This document shows positions 41,882 to 53,165 of a DNA stretch of 64,000 bases, piece after piece. The DNA is from Aphrocallistes beatrix. Its lineage: Eukaryota > Porifera > Hexactinellida > Sceptrulophora > Aphrocallistidae. How positions within the stretch are numbered: position 1 is the first letter of the stretch; each line of letters begins with the position of its first letter. Both the position numbers and the translations under genes were made by a program. The DNA is taken from contig OY725499.1 of the NCBI GenBank assembly GCA_963281255.1, positions 434,001-498,000 on the forward strand. The letters run 5' to 3'. The notes below the pieces were generated by a model, which ran no database searches, was not told the origin of the DNA, and worked only from the letters and a program-made list of their open reading frames with translations.

Positions 41882-43027
41882 TCAGTTAAAGTAATTATTT
41901 CTCTGATATGCTGCGTTCTGACGTTGAATCAGTCGAGTAATCAGACTTGGATTGGAATATAAATTATTTTTTCTGAAACGGTATTTTTCCTTCAATCGAA
42001 TGTAGAGTTGTCCCAGACTGAATATAATGTATGGAAAAATGAAAAAAACTGATCCGATAGTGGCTGATATATTTGTAACGATCTTACAGCAAAATTCGAG
42101 GTAGTTGGCAAATATGTCTAATATGTACGGCACGCTTGGTAATAAAGATTCCAGGACATAGACTTGTGGTATAGTTGATGCAATTACAAATACAATAACA
42201 TGGCAGGAGATAAAAATCGCGATTATAATAGAAGTCAATTTATAACTCCTGTGAACTTTTCTGTAGTAATTTCTCACCCACTTCTCTCTGTATTCATGAT
42301 GTTGTGAATCGAAATAACGTTTGTAGAGACAGCTGTTTAACTTGATTGAAGTTCTTATATACACAACATACTCTGTGATTAATAGAATTGGATAGAGAAT
42401 ACTTTGTATTAAGATTGAATAACTGAAAATTCCTAATCCGAATATGACTGCACTTGCACTGCAAAAATATATTAACTTATGTTTTAACCGAAAATCTTCT
42501 TCAAAATAGCTATAATGACTGTGTAAGTATTGTGTTGTTATTCTTACTAAGATCAGTAAAGAGAGAAAACTAGTAAACAATGAAGAGTTAAGCACTCTGA
42601 ATGTTAGATATTTATTTGCATGTATTTGATAGTACCCAACATATTGCATATCAAATATTGATAATGATGGCTTTTGTCCAAATTTTAGGCTTTTTCCAAT
42701 CAAACTTTGTAGTATAACATTGATCATTAGGACATTTTCACATAAACAGATAACCAACAGAAGTAAATATTTATTTTTAATCATTTGGTAATTTCTCTCT
42801 CGAGATTTTCCATAATCAGGTGTTGCTGATATTTCCAGTTTATGTATTTTAGACATGGAGATCAACTTAAGTAATATGAATATTCCCCACACTGTAGACA
42901 ATGTAATGATTGTTGGTATCTCGAATGATATGAACCAACCTGTTATGTCGCTTAGATCAACCGTAATATTATAAAATAATCGTGGGACAGAGTTTGAATC
43001 AAGATGTGTAATGATAATGGGATACAT
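41882..43027 (-). CDS. Seven-transmembrane protein 4 (receptor-like)
   Basis: 381 residues from MYPIIITHLDSNSV; six codons more (MHFFAK) are open upstream, but the shorter start matches all relatives. Distinct features are VQYVGYYQIH-type change in the second outer loop, SVPYILDIFANYLEFCCKIV before helix 7, and EKYRFRKNNLY in the tail. Everything between helix 4 and the charged loop is nearly identical to protein 3. Confidence 0.84.
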   Translation of the reverse strand: MYPIIITHLDSNSVPRLFYNITVDLSDITGWFISFEIPTIITLSTVWGIFILLKLISMSKIHKLEISATPDYGKSRERNYQMIKNKYLLLLVICLCENVLMINVILQSLIGKSLKFGQKPSLSIFDMQYVGYYQIHANKYLTFRVLNSSLFTSFLSLLILVRITTQYLHSHYSYFEEDFRLKHKLIYFCSASAVIFGLGIFSYSILIQSILYPILLITEYVVYIRTSIKLNSCLYKRYFDSQHHEYREKWVRNYYRKVHRSYKLTSIIIAIFISCHVIVFVIASTIPQVYVLESLLPSVPYILDIFANYLEFCCKIVTNISATIGSVFFIFPYIIFSLGQLYIRLKEKYRFRKNNLYSNPSLITRLIQRQNAAYQRNNYFN

Positions 43028-43054
43028 TTTTGCGAAGAAATGCAAATTTGTGGA

Positions 43055-43089
43055 TTATTGATTCTGTTCTGTAACAGGACTTATATATA
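43055..43089 (-). promoter_or_regulatory. Core promoter of receptor 4
   Basis: TATATATAAG-like box (43089-43080) and AACAGAATCAATAA (43068-43055), 28 bases before the ATG. Confidence 0.55.
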
Positions 43090-43440
43090 AATGTCTTTAC
43101 TATGCTTATCGAATCTGACAATGATGATTACATTTGGGAGTTTAGGTTCATTTCCAAAGGATAATACCCTCACTCTTAAGTAAAACTTTACTAATACTAT
43201 TGATGTAGACTAGGATTGCTAGTTAGCATCTTTACATTACCTACTTTCAGTAGGTAATTATGTAATTTGATGAAGTATAAGTTCAGTTATTTTGGAAAGT
43301 TTTTAAAATCTACTTACATATCTCATCATTTTATTTTTTCTGCTGATTCACTGTTTACATATTTACAATCAGCAACGATGATCAGCGGCGAAGTTAAACC
43401 ATGAAGAAAGGTAATATTTATTTTGATTCAGGAATATATA

Positions 43441-43998
43441 TGTCATGGGGAAACTTCAAATCTGGTGGAATTTTAAATTCCCCTAGTGGAAATTAAAATT
43501 GGAGTTTCCACTGGGGGGAATTTCAATTGGAGTTTTCCCTAGTGGAAATTTAAATCTCCCTAGTGGGAACTCTAATTTGAATTTGCCCTGGGGGAGTTTA
43601 AATTTCTAAAGACTAGATTTTGCCGTACAAAAATTGGAGTTTCCCCTAGTGGAACTTTAAATTTCCCTAGTGGGAACTCTAATTAGGGACAATTTAAAGT
43701 TTCACCAGTGGGACACCCAATTGTAAACGGCAAAATTTAGTCATTTGATTTTAAGTACCCCCAGGGCAAATTCAAATTGGAGTTCCCACTAGGGGAATTC
43801 AAATTTCCACTAGGGGAAACTCCAATTTTTTGTACGGAAAAATCTAGTCTTTAGAAATTTAAATTCCCCCAGGGCAAATTCAAATTGGAGTTCCCACTAG
43901 GGGCAACTCCAATTGAAATTCTCCCCAGTGGAACCTCCAATTTTAATTTCCCCTGGGGGAGCTTCAAATTCCCCCAGATTTGAAGTTTCCCCATGACA
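43441..43998. repeat. 558-bp near-perfect palindrome (foldback element)
   Basis: Ends TGTCATGGGGAAACTTCAAA and its complement. The inside is built from alternating blocks such as GGAGTTTCCCCTAGTGG and AAATTCCCCCAGGGC in both directions, so the whole element can fold on itself. It is flanked by TATA. The homologous spacer at about 35270 (CAGGAATATAAAC) lacks it. No coding capacity. Confidence 0.85.
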
Positions 43999-45441
43999 TA
44001 TACATTATCATTCAAAATTAAGACAGCAATTGTTCATAAAATATGAGCATATATTCTATTGAACCAGGTTTAGCTAGGAATGTGAGATTCTTTGGCCTAT
44101 TATTTTAGGTGATACTCTTTAAGACTAGGAATTTTCTGTACAAGAAAAAAAACACTTGTAATTATCCTTACTCATTATCGGTTTAAGCCATTTTGGGCGG
44201 GAAGCCATATAAATTTAGGGTCATTGCTATAAATAAAAATGACCCCAGTTGTTCCCAGGTAATTAACTCATTTCCGGCTGAGGCATTTGTGTTGGTTCTT
44301 TGTTATAATTCGAATCGGCCAATTGTGGTCTATATGTAGAGTTGAGGCGATTTGAATTGAATTTAAAGATGCGTGGGAATTCCAAATCTACTTGTGTGTT
44401 CTTGTAAAACTATAGCGCAATGTGTACCATATATACATTATATAGTGGAGATTTGAATCTGGGTGCAAATTCTGGATCGGAATTGCGTAATTTCTACAGA
44501 TTGGAATTTTGATCAAAACTTCGATATATGAAAGCGAAACGTATAAGAATTTGCACTGGACATTATTTAAGTAAATAATGTTATATTATCTGTAATGATT
44601 TAACAACTTCTATGTTATAGCCAATGATGGATAGATAGTATCGACTATCAAGTATGTGTATAACATTGAAGTCATTTGACCACTCAAATTATTGCTGTTA
44701 CTTTTTCTGGCTAAAATCATGTTTTGGGGTGCCAGAATTGTCACATAGATCAACAACCTTTGAAATGGATTTTTTCGCAAAATATCCATCCTTTGTGGCA
44801 GCATTTCTCCAATGAATTTTCTAGCTATCTTAAATTTTCGACGGGAATTGATGGAGAATTGTCTCAGCTTTCTGATGAATGACGCAGAATCGTGTTTTAA
44901 ATTTAAAATTATCCCAAATTTCTGAGGTGTTTAAACTTCATAATTCGCAAAAACGGCCTCGATCACAGTTATCCATCATTCTCATGAAACTCAAGATATT
45001 TTGAAAACTGGTTGAGTTGTGCTGTCACAAATGAATGGCCTTTGGATTTTTCGAAAAAAAAATCCATTTCAAAATGGTTGAATTTTTTAGCATTTTGGCA
45101 GGGTTTTCTCCTGATAATAACTGAACTGATAATAGTGGTCAGTTTCAAACTCCTGTGAACTTGTCTGAGTAATTTCTCACCCACTTCTCTCTACATGTAT
45201 TGATATGAGTTTAGTAACCAACCATAGCCATAAAGCTTAACTAGTAGTTTAGTTCGTTCTAGCTCATAACATTTATATCCTATGACTTATTTGTTAGTTC
45301 TAATTCATTGATACAGTCTACCAGTATCTTGTCCGAATAAGCTCTCTCGTTCGCTCAACAGTATTCATGATGTTGTGAATCGGAATAACGTTTGTAGAGA
45401 CAGCTGTTTAAACTTGATTTATTATATAGTTATTATATATA
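43999..45441. other. Spacer with receptor scraps
   Basis: Homologous to 35280-36270 and 36716-36790. It contains two short receptor remnants, 45149-45187 and 45362-45420 (GTTGTGAATCGGAATAACGT and CTGTTTAAACTTGATT), the second with an extra base. No open gene is supported. Confidence 0.5.
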
Positions 45442-46383
45442 CTGGTAAACCTCCCAAAGCGGCACCCATCGGGAGAATGATTTTGTGCCGCTACTTGGAG
45501 GTTGCTCGTATACACCCTTAATATATTATTCAAAAGCTAAAATAGCATATATTGATACTAATACAGTAGTAATCAGTTATATGAATCTAAATTGGTTATA
45601 AAGACGTTTTCTCTACTTCCGATGCTCTTATAACCGATTACTACTGGGGGCCTAATTAATATGGCAACAAGTTAATGTGCTGTTAAGTTGGAAATGTTAG
45701 AAATCAAATCATTTGTGAGAGGTTACCATGCTTATATGGATATTTGGACTCCAGAGGAATGAGAACGTTTGAACTTAATCCGGGAGCCAGACAATATTAA
45801 AGATAAGTATGCAGTATCAGTTATGAAAGACGGCCTGGTTGTAGGCCATGTCCCTTATAATCTAGCACCAAGAATTTCACAATTTTTGAAGAGAGACATA
45901 AACAAAGCCTTTGCTGAGGTTGAATCTAAACCAATAAACCGAGGAGCAGGTTTTGGCCTAGAGATTTCGTGTGTCTATTATCTGTATGGACCCAAGATTT
46001 ACATAGATAAAATGAAGGAAATTGTGGATGCCCTTTCTTCAGCAGGACTCCTCTAATAACTTAATTTCCTACAATCATGTAATATAGATGATATGTTATA
46101 AATATGTATATATTTTAACTTCTTATTTGAAACGTTCTTAAAGAATGGCATGTAGTATATGAGTGATTGTTACATATACATCTGATTGGTGCCGTATCTC
46201 GGAGGTATTTTGTATTAAAAATTTCAATCGGGAGTTCACTTAACTGCCGTATGTCAGAGGTTGCCGTTACTCAGAGGTTGAAGAAGTACTATTAGTATAG
46301 GAAAATCAATCGGTGGAATGGGATGATGCCGCTTCTCGGAGAATTGCCGCTACTCGGAGGTGCCGCTTTGGGAGGTTTACCTG
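45442..46383. mobile_element. TIR element of 942 bp carrying a HIRAN frame
   Basis: 24-bp inverted ends at 45442-45465 and 46360-46383, starting CTGGTAAACCTCCCAAAGCG on the left and matching with one mismatch on the right. TA lies on both sides (45440-45441, 46384-46385). Near both ends the sequence GCCGCT..CTCGGAGG recurs. A smaller palindrome (about 45565-45648, CAGTAGTAATCAGTTAT) is nested within. The only protein-like content is the HIRAN reading frame; no transposase is seen. Confidence 0.75.
45694..46056 (+). pseudogene. HIRAN-domain protein, one in-frame stop
   Basis: 120 codons from the ATG at 45694 to the stop at 46056, interrupted by TGA at 45760-45762. Homology continues in the same frame on both sides: FVRGYHAYMDIWTPEE before it; LNLIREPDNIKDKYAVSV, VVGHVPYNLAPRISQFLKR and ISCVYYLYGP after it. 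HIRAN domains bind DNA ends in HLTF/Rad5-type helicases; here the domain stands alone with no helicase. One base change explains the stop, so decay is recent or the codon is misread. It sits in the middle of a TIR-bounded element. Confidence 0.8.
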
Positions 46384-46541
46384 TATACAGTATTCTCAAT
46401 ACTTAAGTTAATAATACTTTTTTTTTTCATGCAATTACTGTACAGTTTATAAGCAACAACAAAAAGGAAATTAAATTTAATAACTTATTTACAGTTTCTT
46501 AATGGGTGATACAGTTAATATATGTAGAAAAAATTGAATTC

Positions 46542-47681
46542 TCAGTTAAAGTAATTATTTCTCTGATATGCTGTGTTCTGACGTTGAATCAGTCGAGTAA
46601 TCAGACTTGGATTGGAATATAAATTCTTATATCTGAAATGGTATTTTTCCTTCAATCGAATGTAGAGTTGTCCCAAACTGAATATGATGTATGGAAAAAT
46701 GAAAAAAACTGATCCGATAGTGGTTGTTATACTTATAATTATCCTACAACTGTCTGCGAGATACCTGACAACTATGTGTAATATTGGCTTTGGCAATAGA
46801 AATTCCAGGACATAGACTTGTGGTACGATTGATAGACTTATAAATACAATAACATGGCAGGAGATAAAAATCGCGATTGTAGTAGAAGTAATTTTAAAAC
46901 TCCTGTGAACTTTTCTGTAGTAATTTATCACCCATTTCTCTCTGTATTCATGATGTTGTGAATCAAAATAACGTTTGTAGAGACAGCTGTTTAACTTGAT
47001 TGAAGTTCTTATATATACAACATACTCTGTGATTAATAGGATTGGATAGAGAATACTTTGTATTAAGATTGAATAACTGAAAATTCCTAATCCGAATATG
47101 ACTGCACTTGCACTGTAAAAATATATCAGCTTATGTTTTAACCGAAAATATTCTTCAAAATAGCTATAATGACTGTGTAAGTATTGTGTTGTTATTCTTA
47201 CTAAGATCAGTATAGAGAGAAAACTAGTCAAAAACGAAGAATTAAGCACTCTGAATGTCAGATATTTATTTGCATGTACTTGATTGTATCCAACATATTG
47301 CGGATGAAATATTGATAATGATGGCTTTTATCCAAATTTTAAGCTTTTTCCAATCAGACTTTGTAATATAAAATTGAACATAAGGACATTTTCACACATA
47401 CAGATAGCCAACAGAAGTAAATATTTGTTTTTATTAATTTGATAATTCCTCTCTCGAGATTTTCCATAATCAGCCGTTGTTGATATTTCCAGTTTATGTA
47501 TTTTAGACATGGAGATCAATTTAAGTATTAGGAGTATTCCCCACAATGTAGACAGTAGAATGATTATTAGTATCTCGAAATCAATGAACCAACCTAATAT
47601 GTCGCTTAGATCAACCGAAATATTATAAAATAATCGTGGAACAGAGTTTGAGTTCAGATGTGTAATGATAATTGGATACAT
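46542..47681 (-). pseudogene. Seven-transmembrane protein 5, one in-frame stop
   Basis: Same frame from the start at 47681 (MYPIIITHLNSNSV) to RNNYFN at 46542, about 379 codons. The only lesion is TAA at 47328-47330, replacing the Gln codon of FGQKPSLS. The outer loop has HPQYVGYNQ like protein 6, and the segment before helix 7 is one residue shorter (LPKPILHIVVRY). The promoter pair is intact, so inactivation is recent. Confidence 0.85.
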
Positions 47682-49105
47682 ATTACGATGAAATGTAAAT
47701 TTGTGGATTATTGATTCTGTTCTGTAACAGTACTTTATATATGATTTTACTATGTTTATCGACTATGCCAATAACGATTACAGATGCGAGTTAAAGATTA
47801 TTTCCAAAGGATAATACTATCATATTTGACCAAATTGCTAATTCTATCAATTTAGAAATTGAGATTGTTAGCATTTGTACAATGTACATTACCTACTTTG
47901 TAATTGTGTAATTTGATGAAATATGTGTGTAGTTGTTTAGGAAGTTTTTAACGTTTGTAGAGACAGCTGTTTAACTTGATTGAAGTTCTTATATACACAA
48001 TATACTCTGTGATTAATAGAATTGGATAGAGAATACTTTGTATTAAGATTGAATAATTAAAAATTCCTAATCCGAATACAATCGCACTTGCGCTGCGAAA
48101 ACATTTTTGCTTTGTGTAAAAATTTTCTTCAAAATAAAATCCGTATTTAGGTTTCCCATTAGAATGAATGATTAATGATTTTAGTTTGTAGGTAATCAGT
48201 TATATAATTTACGGATGATCTAATATTTTCATCATTTTTGTAAAACGTATTTTTATCTTTATAATAATAATGTAAGTTAATTTTCGAAATATCACATATT
48301 GTGATACGTGATGTAGGTCTCTTTCCCATACTTTCCCCTTTAAAGAGATATCGACAGTCTATATCTAAATCCTAAAATGGTAGGACTATGCACTCACTAT
48401 GTAGAAAGTTTTCTTTACAGCCACAAACAGTAGATTTTATATTCGAATTGCTAATGTTATCATTTACAGTTCCAATGTGTAAACACATGAAACTAATGAC
48501 TTCACTATTAATTGAAATGTATTGCGTATCCTTTGGCTCATTGGCGAAAATCAACCAAAATGGTAGAACCTACGCACTCACTATGTTGAAAGTTTTGTTT
48601 GCAGCCACAAACAGTATTTTTATATTCGAATTGCTAAGGTTATCATTTACAGTTCCACAATGATCCAATGAACACATGCAAACTAATGACTGCACTATTA
48701 ATTGAGATGTATTGTCTAGCCTTTGGCTCATTGACGAAAATAAATTAACGATATATATTGGATTATATTAAAATTGAGAATACTTTTCTCAATTCCTTCG
48801 CGTCAAAGGCGTAGCGAGGGTGCAATAAATGTGATCAGACCTAAACCCAACAATATTGTGCTGCACCAAAACACAATTCTAAATGATTGATTCCCATCCG
48901 ACGTAACTCAAAAGATAATTACTGTAGCTTTGAGTTGAATAATTTGTTTAAAGCTCATATAATTAAATACATACATTGTATTTCAAGTACTGTTCAGTTT
49001 ATATACAAAAACAATATAATATATCTAATGTAATCAAATTAAATCATTATTTACAGTTTCTTAGTGATGCATATACAGGTATGTAGTAATAATTATATTG
49101 AATTC
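47682..49105. other. Spacer with receptor scrap
   Basis: Receptor fragment at about 47950-48110 (AACGTTTGTAGAGACAGCTG onward). A direct repeat of about 170 bp follows (48385-48540 and 48560-48720), both with TGGTAGAAC..CTATG and TTCCA..TGAACACATG-like blocks. The motif AAAGGCGTAGCGAGGGTGCA is near 48804. No open gene. Confidence 0.5.
47708..47741 (-). promoter_or_regulatory. Core promoter of receptor pseudogene 5
   Basis: TATATAAAG (47741-47733) and AACAGAATCAATAA (47721-47708), same spacing as the intact copies. Confidence 0.55.
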
Positions 49106-50251
49106 TCAGTTAAAGTAATGATTTCTCTGATATGCTGCGTTCTGACGTTGAATCAGTCGAGTAATCAGACTTGGATTGGAATATAAATTCTTATATCTGA
49201 AATGGTATTTTTCCTTCAATCGAATGTAGAGTTGTCCCAGACTGAATATAATGTATGGTAAAATGAAAAAAACAGATCCGATAGTGGTTGAAGTACTTAT
49301 GATAACATTGCAACAGTCTCCGAGATAGCTGATGAATAGGTGTAATATATACGATGGGTTTGGCAAAAGAGATTCCACGACATAGACTTGTGGTACGGTT
49401 GATAGGATTATAAATACAATAACATTGCTGGAGATAAAGATCGCGATTGTGATAGAAGTCAGTTTAAAACTCCTGTAAACTTTTCTGTAGTAATTTCTCA
49501 CCCACTTTTCTCTGTATTCATGATGCTGTGAATCGAAATAACGTTTGTAGAGACAGCTGTTTAACTTGATTGAAGTTCTTATATACACAACATACTCTGT
49601 GATTAATAGAATTGGATAGAGAATACTTTGTATTAAGATTGAATAACTGAAAATTCCTAATCCGAATATGACCGCACTTGTACTGCAAAAATATATTAGC
49701 TTATGTTTTAACCGAAAATATTCTTCAAAATAGCTATAATGACTGTGTAAGTATTGAGTTGTTATTCTTACTAAGATCAGTAAAGAGAGAAAACTAGTAA
49801 ACAATGAAGAGTTAAGCACTCTGAATGTTAGATATTTATTTGCATGTATTTGATTGTATCCAACATATTGCGGATGAAGTAATGATAATGATGGCTTTTG
49901 TCCAAATTTTAGGCTTTTTCCAATCAAACTTTGTAGTATCAAATTGATCATAAGGACATTTTCGCACAGACATATAGCCAACAGAAGTAAATATTTATTT
50001 TTATTCATTTGATAATTTCTCTCTCGAGATCTTCCATAATCAGGTGTTGTTGATATTGCCGATTTGTGTATTTTAGACATGGAGACCAATTTAAGTATTA
50101 AGAATATTCCCCACGATGTAGACAGTAGAATGGTTATTAGTATCTCGAATGCTATGAAACAACTTGTTATCTGGCTTAGATCAGTCGATATATTATGAAA
50201 TAATCCTATAACAGAGTTTGAGTCAAGATGTGTAATGAAAATTGGATGCAT
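49106..50251 (-). CDS. Seven-transmembrane protein 6 (receptor-like)
   Basis: 381 residues, MHPIFITHLDSNSVIG to RNHYFN. It differs from its relatives in the outer loop (SLSLLHPQYVGYNQ in place of IFDMQYV) and before helix 7 (NPSYILHLFISYLGDCCNVI). The intracellular loop reads KVYRSFKLTS. Its promoter is the TATA-plus-initiator pair at 50279-50312. Confidence 0.85.
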   Translation of the reverse strand: MHPIFITHLDSNSVIGLFHNISTDLSQITSCFIAFEILITILLSTSWGIFLILKLVSMSKIHKSAISTTPDYGRSRERNYQMNKNKYLLLLAICLCENVLMINLILQSLIGKSLKFGQKPSLSLLHPQYVGYNQIHANKYLTFRVLNSSLFTSFLSLLILVRITTQYLHSHYSYFEEYFRLKHKLIYFCSTSAVIFGLGIFSYSILIQSILYPILLITEYVVYIRTSIKLNSCLYKRYFDSQHHEYREKWVRNYYRKVYRSFKLTSITIAIFISSNVIVFIILSTVPQVYVVESLLPNPSYILHLFISYLGDCCNVIISTSTTIGSVFFILPYIIFSLGQLYIRLKEKYHFRYKNLYSNPSLITRLIQRQNAAYQRNHYFN

Positions 50252-51445
50252 TTTTACGATGAAATGTAAATTTGTGGATTATTGATTCTGTTCTGTAACA
50301 GTACTTTATATATGATTTTTCTATGCTTATCGACTATGTCAATAATGATTACAGATGCGAGTTAAAGGTTATCTCCAAGGGATAATACCTATCATATTTG
50401 TCCAATTTGCTAACCTTATTAATTCAGAAATTGAGATTGTTAGCATTCGTACAATGTGCATGACCTACTTTATAGGTAATTACATAATTTGATGAAATTT
50501 GTGTATAGTTGTTTGGGAAGTTTAATGTTTGTAGAGACAGCTGTTTAACTTGATTGAAGTTCTTATATACACAACATACTCTGTGATTAATAGAATTGCA
50601 TAGAGGATTTGTGCTGCAAAAACATATTAGCTTTTGCTTGAATTGAAAATATTCTCCAAAATATAATCCCTATTTAGGTTTTCTATTAGATTGGGTGATT
50701 ACTGATTTTATCTATTTTTGTAGGTAATCAGTATATAATTTACAGATGATCTAATAGTTTGATCATTTTTGTAAATGTATTTTTATCTTTATAATTATGT
50801 AAGTTAACTTTCGGAATATCACATATTGTATTACGTAATAGTTCTCTTTCCCATACTTTTCCCCTTTGGAAGGATATCTACAGTCTTTATCTAAATCCTA
50901 AAATGGTAGAACTACGCAGTTACTATGTTGAAAGTTGTTTGCAGCCACAAACAGTAATATTTTATATTCGAATTACTAAGGTTATCTTTAAAGGTTATTT
51001 TCAATGTTATCATTTTCATTGTTATCATTTTCATTGTTATCATTTACAGTTCCAGTGAGTGAACACATGCAACCTAATAACACTATTATTTGAGATGTAT
51101 TGTCTAGCCTTTGGCTCATTGACAAGAATAAATTAACGATGTATGTTGGATTACTAAGTATATTAAAATTGAGGATAGTTTTCTCAATGCCTTCGCGTCA
51201 TAGGCGTAGCGAGGGTGCAACAAATGTGGTCAAGACTTGAACCCAACAATGTTGTTCTGCACCAAAACACAATTCTAAATGGTTGATTCACATCCGACAT
51301 AACTCAAAAGATAATTACTGTAGCTTTGAGTTGAATCATTTGTTTAAAGCTCATAAAAATACATACATTGTATTTCAAGTACTGTCCAGTTTATATGTAA
51401 TAACAATATAATATGTCTAATCATTGCCTACTGTAGATAAGACCT
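50252..51445. other. Spacer with receptor scrap
   Basis: A receptor fragment lies at about 50527-50640 and is joined to spacer sequence like that before receptor 7. A short direct repeat TGTTATCATTTTCAT occurs three times near 51005-51045. The empty target GAGATGTATTGTCTAGCC for the 53166 element is at about 51090. Confidence 0.5.
50279..50312 (-). promoter_or_regulatory. Core promoter of receptor 6
   Basis: TATATAAAG (50312-50304) and AACAGAATCAATAA (50292-50279), 28 bases before the ATG. Confidence 0.6.
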
Positions 51446-52040
51446 CACAGTAACTTGCGGATTTGGGACTAGGGATGCGGTAGAAGATGGATGAACGAAT
51501 ACATGAGCTACCTTAAATCATTAACGAAGCACAATCGAGCTTGGGAATGTATTACCAGCAAATATAAATATGTTGTCAACGTACCCATATCCGCTGTTAA
51601 AATTTAGATTAGTCACCATATGGTTGCGCAATAGGACATATTTGTGACAATTTCGTATTTTGATTTTCAGAGGCCTTTTAGGGGCATTTCTAAGTGTTTT
51701 TATTATAAAATGTTTCGCATAGAACTGAGATGTGAATGTAAAACCCATTCACATCTCAGTTCTGTGCGAAAATTTTTGAATTTTTTTCACGGAATGTTCT
51801 ACATTCCAGTGTTGCTATGTAAACGTGTTTTGGTCATTGAATAGAATTGAATTGAATAATTGTTCGTCATATATCAATGAATTAGTCAACTTAGGTCTGA
51901 ATTTTATATGGGTACTTTGACACCATATATATATGCTGGTAATACATTCCTCGATTATGCTTTGTTAATGATTTAAGGCAGCTCATGTATCAATTCGTCC
52001 ATCTTCTACCGCATCCCTATTACAAAATCCGCAAGTTGAG
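51446..52040. repeat. Foldback element, about 595 bp
   Basis: The left arm has CTTGCGGATTTGGGACTAGG and GGTAGAAGATGG; the right arm has CCATCTTCTACCGCATCCC and AATCCGCAAGTTGAG. Internal ATTACCAGCAAATATAAATA and its inverted partner ATATATATGCTGGTAATAC are present. The 5278-6240 repeat is a relative. Confidence 0.7.
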
Positions 52041-52146
52041 TCCTTATATACAGTAAGCTATGATTTAATATAATCAAATTTAATAACTTATTTACAGTTT
52101 CTTAATGATGCATATACAGGTAATGTATGTAGAATAAATAGAATTC

Positions 52147-52765
52147 TCAGTTAAAGTAATTATTTTTCTGATATGCTGCGTTCTGACGTTGAATCAGTCG
52201 AGTAATCAGACTTGGATTGGAATATAAATTCTTATATCTAAAATGGTATTTTTCCTTCGATCGAATGTAGAGTTGTCCTAAACTGAATATAATGTATGGA
52301 AAAATAGAAAAAACTGATCCAATAGCAGTTGATATGGTTGTAACGATCTTACAACAATCTTCGAGATAGTGGATAACTATATGTAATATATATGGTGGAT
52401 TTGGCAATAGAGATTCCAGGACATAGACTTGTGGTACGGTTGATAGAATTATAAATATAATAACATGGCAGGAGATAAAAATCGCGATTGTAATAGAAGT
52501 CAATTTATAACTCCTGTAAACTTTTCTGTAGTAATTTCTCACCCACTTCTCTCTGTATTCATGATGTTGTGAATCGAAATAACGTTTGTAGAGACAGCTG
52601 TTTAACTTGATTGAAGTTCTTATATACACAACATACTCTGTGATTAATAGAATTGGATAGATAATACTTTGTATTAAGATTGAATAACTGAAAATTCCTA
52701 ATCCGAATATGACCGCACTTACACTGCAAAAATATATTAGCTTTCGCTTTAATCAAAAATATTCT
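52147..52765 (-). pseudogene. Seven-transmembrane protein 7, 5'-truncated
   Basis: Only the second half remains, from the helix 3-4 loop to RNNYFN. Upstream homology ends near 52770 at TTTGAAGAATATTTT, followed by TGA where Arg is normal. The upstream sequence is unrelated spacer, also found next to the scrap at 50640. The remaining frame from helix 4 on is open but has no proper start. Confidence 0.8.
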
Positions 52766-53165
52766 TCAAAATATAATCCCTATTTAGGTTTTCTATTAGA
52801 TTGGGTTATTGCTGATTTTGTCTTTTTTTGTCAGTAATTCTGTTATATAATTTACAGATGATCTAATAGTTGGATCATTTTTGTAAAACATATTTTTATC
52901 CTTATGATAATGTAAGTTAATTTTCGAAATATTACATATTGTAATCACGTGATGTAGGTCTCTTTCCCGTACTTTCCCCTTCAAAAGAGATATCGACAGT
53001 CTTTATCTAAATCCTAAAATGGTAGAACTACGCAGTCGACTATGTTGAAAGTTTTGTTTGCAGCCACAACCAGTAAGATTTATTAATCGAATTGCTAAGG
53101 TTATCATTTACATTTCCAGTGAGTGAACATATGAAATTAACAACTTAACTATTATTTGAGATGTA

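Noticed and set aside
45694-46056. HIRAN frame as part of a Rad5/HLTF helicase
   Set aside because: No helicase or RING motifs in the surrounding 3 kb; the frame ends in a stop shortly after the domain.
48388-48663. Open frame of 91 codons in the receptor spacer
   Set aside because: It is made by a direct repeat of non-coding spacer; the same block at 50900 and 53010 is not open.
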